Source of the DNA: Emydura subglobosa | Lineage: Eukaryota; Chordata; Testudines; Chelidae | Reading direction: 5' to 3' | Assembly: GCA_007922225.1 (NCBI GenBank) | Contig: ML679963.1 | Span: 6,292,837 to 6,356,836 of the forward strand | Length of the DNA stretch: 64,000 nucleotides | Shown here: one piece after another, positions 63,641 to 64,000 of the stretch | How the letters are laid out: each line of letters begins with the position of its first letter | How positions within the stretch are numbered: the stretch's first letter is position 1 | The notes under the pieces: generated by a model | What the model saw: the letters and a program-made list of their open reading frames with translations, nothing else | What the model was told of the DNA's origin: nothing | The model's database searches: none | Translations under genes and position numbers: made by a program

Positions 63641-64000
63641 AGGTACCAGGGCTGAACCAGCTGTGACAAATTAAGTAATCTGCCCCCCCCAGCATTCCGG
63701 AGGAGAGAGCTGTCAGAAGAAGCCGGCCTGGCTGGTTGGCAGGCCTGAGGCGCTAAACCCTCCTCGAAAGGAGGAGGGAAGTATTAGCTGGAAACCCCTT
63801 TTTTTGATGAATTTGAACATGGGCTGCATGGCGCTGTCGTTTCTGGGAAGGCCGACAGGAGCCCTTTTGAACTCTTACTTTGAAGTCTGAGGGGCCCTGC
63901 CTTTTGGTTGTTTCTAGTGTGCTCTGAAAAGCCTGGATACCACAGCCACGTGGACTTCAAGGCCTTGGAGCATCGGTCTCAAGTGTGACTATGGCTCACC
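63641..64000. other. GC-richer terminal block, unassigned
   Basis: Composition shifts to GC-richer text ('AGAAGCCGGCCTGGCTGGTT', 'TGGGCTGCATGGCGCTGTCG', 'GGAAGGCCGACAGGAGCCCT'). A 6-bp stem CCTCCT/AGGAGG with loop CGAA lies near 63759-63774. It could be an LTR or an untranslated/promoter-proximal region that continues past the window edge. No open frame or TATA box supports either. Confidence 0.3.

Noticed and set aside
1..64000. CRISPR array, operon, riboswitch, origin or other prokaryotic feature
   Set aside because: The repeats are dispersed, irregularly spaced and palindromic with vertebrate MIR and L2-like elements among them; no direct repeats with uniform spacers and no operon-like packing exist.
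1..64000. Endogenous retrovirus with coding genes or a full LINE with reverse transcriptase
   Set aside because: No frame shows polymerase, protease, integrase or endonuclease motifs; only 3' ends and possible LTR scraps are present.

Overview
The window reads as non-coding nuclear DNA from a reptile. A turtle is my first choice and a crocodilian the main alternative. The case for a vertebrate is an AT-rich base composition with no CpG island seen by eye, no convincing long reading frame on either strand, microsatellites and long A/T runs, and about a dozen CORE-SINE/MIR copies with a recognisable tRNA-like head, 'CTCAGTTTCCCCATCTGTAA' core and 'GCTTTGAGATCC' tail. There are also several LINE L2-like 3' ends ('TGTAAGCTC..GAGGGCA.GGAC', 'CAGTGCCTAGC.CAATG'). 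The case for turtle or crocodilian is a dense set of short palindromic repeats that I recognise from those genomes. That assignment is from memory and was not checked against a database.

No protein-coding gene, rRNA, tRNA, CRISPR array or other bacterial-type system can be supported. The longest open frame (184 codons at 41150-41704) is about what chance gives in 64 kb. The window is best read as intergenic or deep intronic sequence.

Repeat families named below are working labels of mine. P1: fold-back elements of about 60-130 bp, ends near GGCCTGATTCTGATCTCA, centre near CCATTGAAGTCAATGG, with 'GATTTACAC' arms. P2: about 270-bp fold-back elements with ends near AGGCCTGGTCTACACT. P3: fold-backs with 'CATGCTTAA..TTAAGCATG' arms and a 'TGCA(G)AATC' end. 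P4: fold-backs built from 'TTTTCAAAA' and 'CACCTAAAT' modules. P5: 'GGCAAAACTCCCATTGA' and 'GGTGCTGAGCAC' fold-backs. P6: about 350-400-bp AT-rich elements bounded by AGAGCTG...CAGCTCT. L2-like and MIR copies are given with orientation.

Layout: 1-3.7 kb is mostly unique with one MIR. 3.8-8.3 kb is rich in repeats, including three adjacent P2 elements (6.28-7.15 kb). 8.3-11.4 kb is mostly unique. 11.4-18.2 kb is rich in repeats, including a head-to-head L2-like pair forming a 205-bp inverted repeat (14.46-14.66 kb), a possible Z-DNA tract (14.94 kb) and two P6 elements. 18.2-27.7 kb is mixed. 27.7-31.7 kb is largely repeat-poor and holds the best enhancer-like block (30.24-30.55 kb). 31.7-36 kb is mixed, 36-44 kb mostly unique, and 44-53.5 kb rich in repeats, including a possible LTR-type element at 50.4-51.4 kb. 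53.5-60 kb is mostly unique with several repeat-poor AT-rich blocks, and 60-62.6 kb is rich in repeats. The last 400 bp are somewhat GC-richer.

Nothing acts as an operon or pathway. The functional content, if any, is likely cis-regulatory DNA in the repeat-poor blocks. Those calls are inference from sequence texture and need cross-species alignment. I found no credible undescribed system; the most interesting signals are structural (inverted repeats, fold-back clusters, a Z-DNA tract) and possible conserved non-coding elements.
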